Positions 23,889 to 29,949 of a DNA stretch of 29,949 nucleotides are shown here, in pieces. The notes under the pieces are model-generated. The model did no database searches. It was not told the origin of the DNA and saw nothing but the letters and a program-made list of their open reading frames with translations. The first letter of the stretch is position 1. Each line of letters begins with the position of its first letter. Position numbers and translations under genes: made by a program. The DNA is from CAYJAQ01 sp964368275 (lineage in GTDB: Bacteria > Bacillota_I > Bacilli_A > ML615J-28 > CAG-313): contig CAYJAQ010000014.1 of NCBI GenBank assembly GCA_964368275.1, positions 1 through 29,949 of the forward strand. The letters are read 5' to 3'.

Positions 23889-25397
23889 TTAATAGCGTGT
23901 ACTAGCAAAACGATTAAGAATATCTTCCATTGCTTCTTGTGATGGTAGTTCTTTCGTTTCATTTATGCGTTTGGTTAATAAGACACTATTAGCATCACGC
24001 TTTAAGAATTTGTACAATTCTTCTTCATATTTTGCTAAATCAGCTACTTCTACACTATCTAAAAAGCCATGTGTAAGAGCGTAGACAATAATAGCAAGAT
24101 TAGGCGCTGTAACTAATGTATGCAAGCCTTGTTTTAAGACTTCAACTGTTCGTTTACCGCGTTCTAGTTTAGCTTTAGTTGCTTCATCTAAGTCAGAGCC
24201 AAATTGCGTAAAGGCTTCTAATTCTCTAAAAGAAGCAAGATCTAGTCTTAATGTACCAGATACTCTTTTGATTGCTTTAATTTGGGCATTTCCACCTACT
24301 CTTGATACCGAAAGACCAGCATTAATAGCAGGGCGCACACCTGAGTAGAATAACTCCGATTGCAAGAATATTTGCCCATCCGTAATACTAATAACATTAG
24401 TCGGAATATAGGCGGAAATATCACCTGCTTGTGTTTCAATAATTGGCAGTGCGGTAATTGATCCGCCCCCAAGTTCATCTGAAAGTTTCGCTGCTCGCTC
24501 TAAAAGGCGTGAATGCAAATAGAAGACATCGCCCGGAAAAGCTTCCCGTCCTGGTGGACGTTTTAAAAGTAGAGACAATTCACGATATGCTGTTGCATGT
24601 TTGGTCAAATCATCATAGACAATAAGTACATCACGGCCTGCATACATAAACTCTTCAGCTATTGTTACCCCAGCATATGGGGCTAAATATAACAGTGGAG
24701 CAGGGTTAGAGGCAGACGCATTGACAACAATGGAATACTCCATGGCACCCGAGGCTTTTAAAGTTTCATAAACCGAGGCCACCGTTGATTCCTTTTGACC
24801 AATTGCCACATATATACAAATGACATTTTGACCTTTTTGATTAATTATGGTATCAATCGCAATTGAGGTCTTACCCGTTTGGCGGTCACCGATTATTAAT
24901 TCCCGTTGCCCACGGCCAATTGGTACTAACGCATCAATTACTTTAATTCCTGTTTGGAGTGGTACTTTTACCGATTGACGAGCCATAACACCTGAGGCCT
25001 TTTTTTCAACTGGTCGCGTAAGTTTGCAGTTAATTGCGCCCCCTGCATCAATTGGTTGACCAAGTGGATCAATTACTCGCCCTATCAGTTCAGCACCAAC
25101 TGGTACTTCCAAGATCCGATGGGTGGCTTTTACGGTATCGCCTTCTTTTACTAGACTTGAATCACCAAAGAGGATCGCCCCAACATAATCTTTTTCAAGA
25201 TTTAAAACCATTCCATATAAATCACCAGGGAATAGTAATAATTCACCATTCATCGCTTTATCTAGTCCATGAACTAAAGCAATACCATCACCAACTCTAA
25301 TAACTGTCCCAACCTCAGTTGCTTCAACTACTTTGTCATATTGGCGAATTTGCTCTTTTATTAAAGCACTGATTTCTTCAATTTTTAAAGTTTTCAT
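23889..25397 (-). CDS. atpA: ATP synthase alpha subunit
   Basis: The non-catalytic nucleotide-binding F1 subunit, 502 residues from the ATG at 25397. Walker A is GDRQTGKT (about 170-177); PAINAGLSVSRVGG contains the arginine finger that completes the beta catalytic site. N-terminal helix KIEEISALIKEQI binds delta. The GTG at 25406 is within the AGGTGA SD that starts at the TAG stop of atpH. Normal length. Confidence 0.97.
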   Translation of the reverse strand: MKTLKIEEISALIKEQIRQYDKVVEATEVGTVIRVGDGIALVHGLDKAMNGELLLFPGDLYGMVLNLEKDYVGAILFGDSSLVKEGDTVKATHRILEVPVGAELIGRVIDPLGQPIDAGGAINCKLTRPVEKKASGVMARQSVKVPLQTGIKVIDALVPIGRGQRELIIGDRQTGKTSIAIDTIINQKGQNVICIYVAIGQKESTVASVYETLKASGAMEYSIVVNASASNPAPLLYLAPYAGVTIAEEFMYAGRDVLIVYDDLTKHATAYRELSLLLKRPPGREAFPGDVFYLHSRLLERAAKLSDELGGGSITALPIIETQAGDISAYIPTNVISITDGQIFLQSELFYSGVRPAINAGLSVSRVGGNAQIKAIKRVSGTLRLDLASFRELEAFTQFGSDLDEATKAKLERGKRTVEVLKQGLHTLVTAPNLAIIVYALTHGFLDSVEVADLAKYEEELYKFLKRDANSVLLTKRINETKELPSQEAMEDILNRFASTRY

Positions 25398-25406
25398 ACT
25401 TTTCAC

Positions 25407-25937
25407 CTATTGTTTGAGAATGTCTTTTAGACTATTCAAATAATTTAAAGCTGTATCATCGATAATTTCGTCACCGACTACAATTTTGATACCACCTATT
25501 AATTCTTCATCAACAAATGGTTGTAATACTATTTCATTCTTTTGATACTTGTTTTTTAGGATTTCTGTAATATTTGTTAGATAGACATTATCTAAAGGAT
25601 ATTTACTAAAAACCTGGGCATTAATCCGACCATCTCGCTTATCAATTAACAGCTGAAAAGCAATTTGAATAGAAGGTAATTCTTCCAATCGATGATGATC
25701 TATTAATACATAGATAAAAGACAATAAATCCTTGGGAATTTGTCCTAATAATGCTTTTGTAAAAATTGCTTTCTTTTCATCACTGCTAATCTTAGGGTGT
25801 CTTATTACTCTTAATAAATCATCGTCAAGAAGATTAACAATTTCGGTTAAGGCATAATTCATATCAGCTACCTCATCATGTAAGGTAGCCTCATCAAAGA
25901 GAGCCTGGGCGTATTGAATGCTTACTTCGTTAATCAT
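25407..25937 (-). CDS. atpH: ATP synthase delta subunit
   Basis: A 176-residue peripheral-stalk protein that joins the b dimer to the top of F1. Typical features: N-terminal SIQYAQALFDEA, a helical body, and the C-terminal EIVLQPFVDEELIGGIKIVVGDEIIDDTALNYLNSL (core GGIKIVVGD). Overlaps atpF by 4 bases (ATGA), so translation is coupled. Confidence 0.94.
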   Translation of the reverse strand: MINEVSIQYAQALFDEATLHDEVADMNYALTEIVNLLDDDLLRVIRHPKISSDEKKAIFTKALLGQIPKDLLSFIYVLIDHHRLEELPSIQIAFQLLIDKRDGRINAQVFSKYPLDNVYLTNITEILKNKYQKNEIVLQPFVDEELIGGIKIVVGDEIIDDTALNYLNSLKDILKQ

Positions 25938-26494
25938 TTTTTACCAACCTTTTGGAAAAAATCGTCAACCAATTCATTGCTTTTTTCACGGGTAAGTTCT
26001 TCCGTTGTGATTTTCTCAGCCATTAAATAAGCAACATCAATAATCTCATTGCGAACACCTTGTTCCATTATCCGCCGGTCTTGCTCAATTTCAGCTTTAG
26101 CCCGCGCAACGTCTACTGCGATTTGTTCGTGAGCTTCATTTAAGATTGCATCAGCTTCTTGAATGCTAGCTAGTTTGGCATTTTCGATTATTTGATTAGC
26201 ACTAATTTTGGCATTTTGTTCAATGCTAGCAGCTTCCATTTTTAACTCAGCTACCTGGTTTAGTGCTTGATCTTTTTCCATTAGACTACTTTGAATTTTT
26301 TGCTTGCGCGTGTCAATCATCTTAGTGACCACATTCCAAAACTTGAAACGGACAATAAGAAATAACACAATCGTCGCTAAAATTTGGGTTATGAATGTAA
26401 GTGCCATAACATCAATTCCTGCACCCTCGCGCAGTAAATCGATACCATTGTTAATTGCATCTTGAACGGCTTCAGCCATTCCTAATATCATCAT
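25934..26494 (-). CDS. atpF: ATP synthase b subunit
   Basis: A 186-residue stator subunit with one N-terminal membrane helix (about 30-50, ending FLIVRFKFW) and a long charged helix (about 55-185) that forms the dimeric stalk. Start is either of two adjacent ATGs (26494 or 26491), preceded by TAGGTA. The ~28 residues before the membrane helix are more than in E. coli b but common in Bacillota. atpE ends in TAG directly followed by a second TAG that belongs to this SD. Confidence 0.94.
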   Translation of the reverse strand: MMILGMAEAVQDAINNGIDLLREGAGIDVMALTFITQILATIVLFLIVRFKFWNVVTKMIDTRKQKIQSSLMEKDQALNQVAELKMEAASIEQNAKISANQIIENAKLASIQEADAILNEAHEQIAVDVARAKAEIEQDRRIMEQGVRNEIIDVAYLMAEKITTEELTREKSNELVDDFFQKVGKK

Positions 26495-26503
26495 CTGTAC
26501 CTA

Positions 26504-26803
26504 CTATAATACAAAGATTAATAGGATTGCTGTAATGAAACCATAAATACCAGTTGTTTCCGCAACAGCTTGTCCCATAATCATTGTTGAACGTATTGCA
26601 CTAACAGCTTCTGGTTGTCTGCCAACAGCTTCTACTGCTTTACCGGCAGCTCCACCTTGTCCAATACCTGTACCAAAACCAGTGAATACCGCAATACCAG
26701 CACCAATACCAGCGCCTAACTTTAATAAACCATATCCAGTTGACATTGTAGCTGGATCAGCTTCTGCTAAAATAAAATTGATTACTTCTACTAAAAAATT
26801 CAT
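26504..26803 (-). CDS. atpE: ATP synthase c subunit, sodium-type signature
   Basis: A 99-residue two-helix rotor subunit. Helix 1 has the Gly-rich packing motif (GAGIGAGIAVFTGFGTGIGQG); the polar loop is GRQPEA; helix 2 carries the ion-binding Glu82. Aligned with the Ilyobacter tartaricus c subunit at a constant offset of 17, the Na+ ligand set is complete: Q49 (Q32), V80 (V63), E82 (E65), T83 (S66, conservative), T84 (T67) and Y87 (Y70). A ~17-residue N-terminal extension (MNFLVEVINFILAEADP) is present. Strong prediction that this ATP synthase couples to Na+ rather than only H+. Confidence 0.95.
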   Translation of the reverse strand: MNFLVEVINFILAEADPATMSTGYGLLKLGAGIGAGIAVFTGFGTGIGQGGAAGKAVEAVGRQPEAVSAIRSTMIMGQAVAETTGIYGFITAILLIFVL

Positions 26804-26829
26804 TGTTTTTCTCCTTATTATTATATATT

Positions 26830-27537
26830 TTATTCTTCTTCTGGCATTTTACCAGATACAAACACCACCGTTAATAACATAAAAACATATGTTTGGATTG
26901 CTCCAAAGAAAATGTCAAAAACAGCGTGTAATGGTGGGGCAATTACTAAGGCAGGTATCATTCCCAAAGGGAAACTACCAATCTTGATGCCTAATAATGC
27001 ATTGTATATTAGAGCCATGATAATCGAACCACTCAAGATATTACCAAATAAACGCATTCCTAGTGAAAAAGGAGTAACTATTTCACTAATAATATTTAAT
27101 GGTAACATAATGGGGCTAGGATCTAAAAAGCCCTTTAAATAATTTTTGATGCCTTGATATTTGATACCCGCAATTTGAATAATCAAACCAGCAAGGATGC
27201 CTAAGGCAATCGTAATAGCAACATTCGCAGTCGGAGGGGCAAACCCAAACAAACCCGAAATGTTCGCTGTAAATATGAATATTACAAATGTCAAGATCAT
27301 TGGCGCAAATTTGCGGCCTTCTTTTTCGCCTATTATTTCATCACAAGTATTGTTAACCCAACTAACTAACATTTCAGCTAACAGGACAACACCTTTAGGA
27401 GAAACATCAGGATCTTGTTTCTTGATCTTATGGCCAACAATCACTAGGAAGATAATCAATAATGTAATTATCACTAATGATGATTTGATATTGGGCGACA
27501 TCCTGATATAAAAATCAACAATGTCCTGGAATGTCAT
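26830..27537 (-). CDS. atpB: ATP synthase a subunit
   Basis: A 235-residue membrane stator subunit that forms the ion half-channels next to the c-ring. Five to six hydrophobic segments; the essential Arg is R162 in LGMRLFGNILSG. The start overlaps the AtpI-like gene by 23 bases; its SD (GGAG) is 12 bases upstream, somewhat far. Short compared with proteobacterial a subunits but normal for Bacillota. Confidence 0.94.
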   Translation of the reverse strand: MTFQDIVDFYIRMSPNIKSSLVIITLLIIFLVIVGHKIKKQDPDVSPKGVVLLAEMLVSWVNNTCDEIIGEKEGRKFAPMILTFVIFIFTANISGLFGFAPPTANVAITIALGILAGLIIQIAGIKYQGIKNYLKGFLDPSPIMLPLNIISEIVTPFSLGMRLFGNILSGSIIMALIYNALLGIKIGSFPLGMIPALVIAPPLHAVFDIFFGAIQTYVFMLLTVVFVSGKMPEEE

Positions 27538-27928
27538 CTTTAATATTTTCTCCTTTGTCTTTATTTACGATGTTATATACGATTACTACTATTTTGATTA
27601 TAAACAAGCCACCACATGCAAAAAGAATGTGAAAGCATTTGAAGTACGCAGTAGCTAACAAAATAGCAAAATATAATAGATTATTGGTAATTGAATTAAT
27701 AATAAGCGCTTTGGATGGATTTAAAAAACTTCCATACACAACTCGTGTTATGACATAATTGCTTTTTAAAAAGCCAAATGCACCAACTACAAAGCAAAGT
27801 AAAAAACCAATTGCATAAGTTAGTGGCTGAGAAAAAAGAAGATTAACCACTAATAAAATAACAAATATGATAGTTGCTAAGATACAAGCATATATCAATA
27901 TTTGATTTTCTTCTTTATACTTCTTCAT
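27515..27928 (-). CDS. atpI: AtpI-like ATP synthase accessory membrane protein
   Basis: A 137-residue protein with four hydrophobic segments (about 9-30, 33-52, 75-95 and 100-122) and basic tails. Position directly before atpB and the four-helix layout match AtpI, known in Na+-type ATP synthases to aid c-ring assembly. Sequence conservation in this family is low, so the call rests mostly on topology and place. Overlaps both neighbours (14 bases with the AtpZ-like gene, 23 with atpB). Confidence 0.75.
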   Translation of the reverse strand: MKKYKEENQILIYACILATIIFVILLVVNLLFSQPLTYAIGFLLCFVVGAFGFLKSNYVITRVVYGSFLNPSKALIINSITNNLLYFAILLATAYFKCFHILFACGGLFIIKIVVIVYNIVNKDKGENIKDDIPGHC

Positions 27929-28211
27929 CTTGATGATCAGCTTGAGCTTTTTCGGCCATTGCTGCCTTAGTTTTGGCTTCTTGAAGTGCTAAACGTTTAT
28001 TGCCACGATATATATCCATGAAGAAATTGATCATACCTATGATAAAAAAAACAATAATGGTAAATAACATATAATGATTGCCTTCTTCACCTTGGCGAGC
28101 AATCAAATAGCCTGCTAAGATACCTAATATCAACGTAGTGATTAATTTCCAAATAGCGCTCATAATAACATTATACAATTTTAAATCTTTAATAATTTTA
28201 TTTTTATTCAT
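27915..28211 (-). CDS. AtpZ/AtpI-family small membrane protein
   Basis: 98 residues from the ATG at 28211: two membrane helices (about 15-37 and 46-66) and an Ala/Lys/Glu-rich cytosolic tail. The WKLITTLILGILAGYLIARQ segment fits the AtpZ (F0F1-ATPase subunit, 'ATPase gene 1') family, which pairs with AtpI and in alkaliphilic Bacillus has been linked to divalent-cation supply. The start overlaps the rpiB stop by 8 bases (ATGAATAA), with only a weak SD (GAAGAG), so it depends on rpiB translation. Confidence 0.72.
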   Translation of the reverse strand: MNKNKIIKDLKLYNVIMSAIWKLITTLILGILAGYLIARQGEEGNHYMLFTIIVFFIIGMINFFMDIYRGNKRLALQEAKTKAAMAEKAQADHQDEEV

Positions 28212-28647
28212 GCTCTTCAACTGCCATAACTTTGTTAATCCGGTTAACATGGCGTCCACCAGCAAAATTAGCTCCTAAAAAGGTATCAATAATATCTTGA
28301 GCGGCTTCAAATGGCATGTCCTTACTACCTAAACATAATACATTTGCGTCATTATGCTCACGCGTTAAACGCGCAAAATCAGCCTTATCTATCAATGCAG
28401 CTCTAATACCCTTTACTTTATTAGCTACTATTGACATACCAATGCCGGTGTAGCAAATTAGAATACCAAAATCTACTTGATGATTACGAACAGCTAAACA
28501 AGCCGGTACGGCATAATCAGGGTAATCAACAGATTCCTCTGAATAAGTGCCAAAGTCCATCACTTCCATCGATTTATTCTTTAAGTATGCTATAACCTCA
28601 TTTTTAAGGGGATAACCCTTATGATCACATGCGATTGCAATTCTCAT
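28204..28647 (-). CDS. rpiB: Ribose-5-phosphate isomerase B
   Basis: 147 residues; interconverts ribose-5-phosphate and ribulose-5-phosphate in the pentose phosphate pathway. Seen: N-terminal ACDHKGYPLK (D8, H9), catalytic Cys65, REHNDANVL with H98, and the C-terminal GGRHVNRINKV. In the usual CGTGIG anion-binding loop, the Gly after Cys is Tyr (CYTGIG, Y66, codon TAC). The ATG at 28647 follows AAGGTGGTG and the protein begins there; the ATG at 28683 would lie at the -10 box. It leads the ATP synthase operon, echoing the rpiB (ywlF) to atp neighbourhood in Bacillus. Confidence 0.93.
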   Translation of the reverse strand: MRIAIACDHKGYPLKNEVIAYLKNKSMEVMDFGTYSEESVDYPDYAVPACLAVRNHQVDFGILICYTGIGMSIVANKVKGIRAALIDKADFARLTREHNDANVLCLGSKDMPFEAAQDIIDTFLGANFAGGRHVNRINKVMAVEEHE

Positions 28648-28673
28648 ACTTTCACCACCTTTTATCTCTTTAT

Positions 28674-28682
28674 ATTTTACCA
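28674..28682 (-). promoter_or_regulatory. Extended -10 promoter next to rpiB
   Basis: Minus-strand TGG-TAAAAT (-10 at 28674-28679), giving a ~20-base leader with the SD. No convincing -35. It would drive rpiB and the whole atp operon, as no other promoter is seen before atpB. Confidence 0.55.
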
Positions 28683-28774
28683 CATTTAGGAGATTTTTTG
28701 TACTTTAATATAAAGTTTTTTTATACTTTGCTATTACTTTATTTTTCTACACATTTCATGCATTTCATTTTCAG

Positions 28775-28783
28775 ATTATATCA
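28775..28783 (-). promoter_or_regulatory. Second, upstream promoter for rpiB-atp
   Basis: Minus-strand TGA-TATAAT (-10 at 28775-28780), just after the surface-gene terminator. The leader would be about 120 bases and begins with a nine-codon frame (28739-28768). Confidence 0.6.
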
Positions 28784-28790
28784 CAACATC

Positions 28791-28821
28791 AAAAGGCTGC
28801 TGACGCAATTGCCAACAGCCT
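28791..28821 (-). terminator. Terminator of the right-edge surface protein gene
   Basis: An 11-bp stem AGGCTGTTGGC/GTCAGCAGCCT (two G-U pairs; 28811-28821 and 28794-28804), 6-base loop, then TTTT on the minus strand, 28 bases after the stop. Confidence 0.82.
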
Positions 28822-28849
28822 AAGATACTGATTATTGTGAAACTATTCT

Positions 28850-29949
28850 CTATTTATTTCTTCTAAATAAAGTAATGTAAAAACTTTTGAAGTTTTGTGA
28901 TTTATCTTTTCTAAAAATGAATAATGCTAGCATGATTAATATTAATAATACTATAATACCAGCAATAATAATACCAATAATTGCGCCAACTGGCAATCCA
29001 TTATCAGGTGATGGTGTATTAGGCGCAGCAGATGTAGGTGCTACTATTGCATAGATACTAAAGTGATCAGTACTAAATACCATGTAGTCACCCTCGCGAA
29101 CCGCATTTACATTTTGATATGTTCCATCGTTTGCTATGTAAACTACCTTTAAATCATTGCGTGATCGTAATTCTTCAGTAATTAATAATCTAACCATAAC
29201 ATTGCCATTTGGTTGAACGTTAACATTACTTGACTTCAGCATAATATCGGTTACTTGAAGTACAAGATGCTTTGTATCCGAGATAATAATATTGCTGTCT
29301 TCATATTCTATAATGTCTTTCGCAACTACTTCAACTGAGACATCTGGTTCAAATCCATTTGGCGTTGATACTTCAACACTAGTTTTGTTATCATCACTTA
29401 TGCCACTAATTTCAACAGTCATAATTGTTAATGTAGCATCCATGTTAGGAATCGCATGGTAGTTATCATTACCCGTAAATATTGCTATTACTCGGTATAC
29501 ACCTGGTTCTGTTTTACCATTATTTTGGTATTTGACAGTAACACCACTTGGTAAAGTACCTCTGATAGTTATGTTATGAGCTTTACCATCTTCAATTAAA
29601 GAAGCATCAGTAAAACTAATTTCTTCCATATTATAAACTGCTTTAGCGATAACAAATGTAGTAAAATCTTTCGAATATGCTTCTTCATAGTTACCAGTAG
29701 AACCTTCAACGTATCCTTTAACTTTATATGTTCCAGCGTCACTTGGTATACCGCTTAAAGGTCTTTCGTCATTTGTATAGTACTTATAAGTTATAGTACC
29801 AAAACTTGAAGTAGCAGAAGGTGTGCTTGCTTCTTCACCATATGTCCAATTACTAATAGTTACATTAGTAACAGTAATAGTATTAGATATTATTTTAAAC
29901 TTAATTGTTCTAGACGCTGTATCAGGTGTGTCTGACCACTTATAGTTGT
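28850..29949 (-). CDS. Membrane-anchored surface protein with MBG-type domains, N-terminus outside window (partial)
   Basis: The frame is open from the right edge to a stop at 28850 (366 residues present). Reading from the edge: an Ig-like MBG-type unit (NYEEAYSKDF..FVIAKAVY), a second (about residues 108-180, GKTEPGVYRVIAIFTGNDNYH followed by a TLTI strand), a region ending HFSIYAIV that resembles the module often placed just before C-terminal anchors in Bacillota surface proteins, then a Pro-rich linker (PNTPSPDNGLP), one membrane helix (GAIIGIIIAGIIVLLILIML) and a basic tail. There is no LPXTG; anchoring is by the helix. Likely a large exported protein; its upstream domains are not visible. 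Confidence 0.88.
   Translation of the reverse strand, partial: NYKWSDTPDTASRTIKFKIISNTITVTNVTISNWTYGEEASTPSATSSFGTITYKYYTNDERPLSGIPSDAGTYKVKGYVEGSTGNYEEAYSKDFTTFVIAKAVYNMEEISFTDASLIEDGKAHNITIRGTLPSGVTVKYQNNGKTEPGVYRVIAIFTGNDNYHAIPNMDATLTIMTVEISGISDDNKTSVEVSTPNGFEPDVSVEVVAKDIIEYEDSNIIISDTKHLVLQVTDIMLKSSNVNVQPNGNVMVRLLITEELRSRNDLKVVYIANDGTYQNVNAVREGDYMVFSTDHFSIYAIVAPTSAAPNTPSPDNGLPVGAIIGIIIAGIIVLLILIMLALFIFRKDKSQNFKSFYITLFRRNK

Noticed and set aside
28648..28683. Upstream ATG at 28683 for rpiB
   Set aside because: It lies at the proximal promoter, and the added residues have no RpiB similarity; the ATG at 28647 has a good SD.
1..29949. Reading TGA as Trp (genetic code 4), suggested by the Mollicutes-like content
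   Set aside because: All conserved genes are full length with TGG for Trp and no in-frame TGA, so the standard code fits.

Overview
The window is AT-rich bacterial DNA, and every gene I can support lies on the minus strand. Trp is read from TGG, and the long frames stay intact with TGA read as stop, so the standard bacterial code applies and Mycoplasma/Spiroplasma are excluded. Gram-positive-type lipoproteins, strong AGGAGG ribosome sites, InlB-type repeat surface proteins, long-form HPF and the order rpiB-atpI-atpBEFHAGDC point to Bacillota. The best guess is an uncultured Bacilli lineage near Acholeplasmatales, Erysipelotrichales or the gut RF39-like groups; that placement is inference.

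Layout in the direction of transcription (high to low coordinates): (1) 29949-28850, the C-terminal end of a large membrane-anchored surface protein with its terminator. (2) 28647-21167, a ten-gene energy operon: rpiB, an AtpZ-like gene, an AtpI-like gene, and a complete F1Fo ATP synthase (atpB E F H A G D C) ending in a strong terminator. The c subunit carries the full residue set of a sodium-binding rotor. (3) 21087-20215, a small orphan gene and hpf, which has a 17-bp palindrome in its leader. (4) 20076-19315, an XRE-type DNA-binding protein fused to a beta-solenoid with cysteines at exact 15-residue steps; this is the most unusual gene here. (5) 19187-15953, an envelope operon: divergent-InlB-repeat lipoprotein, glycerophosphodiester phosphodiesterase, and a lipoprotein with a ComEC-like metallo-beta-lactamase domain. 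(6) 15820-14175, a PII-like small protein plus a CPA2 cation/proton antiporter. (7) 14113-10484, a large TTG-started surface protein and an MscS channel. (8) 10383-4709, a salvage/export operon: pyroglutamyl peptidase, Nudix hydrolase, NagA, M20 amidohydrolase, ABC ATPase and ABC permease. (9) 4575-4417, a 52-residue zinc-ribbon protein. (10) 4258-1, a giant InlB-repeat lipoprotein that runs off the left edge.

Two sequence habits recur. Nearly all promoters have an extended -10 (TGN-TATAAT), several with a TTGCAN -35. Many internal gene starts use an SD fused to the previous gene's TAG stop (TAGGTG or TAGGAG). In several genes the AGGTGA site creates a spurious in-frame GTG nine bases upstream of the real ATG, so I moved those starts. 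No tRNA, rRNA, CRISPR array, transposase or phage gene was seen, and no stretch above 300 bases lacks a gene.
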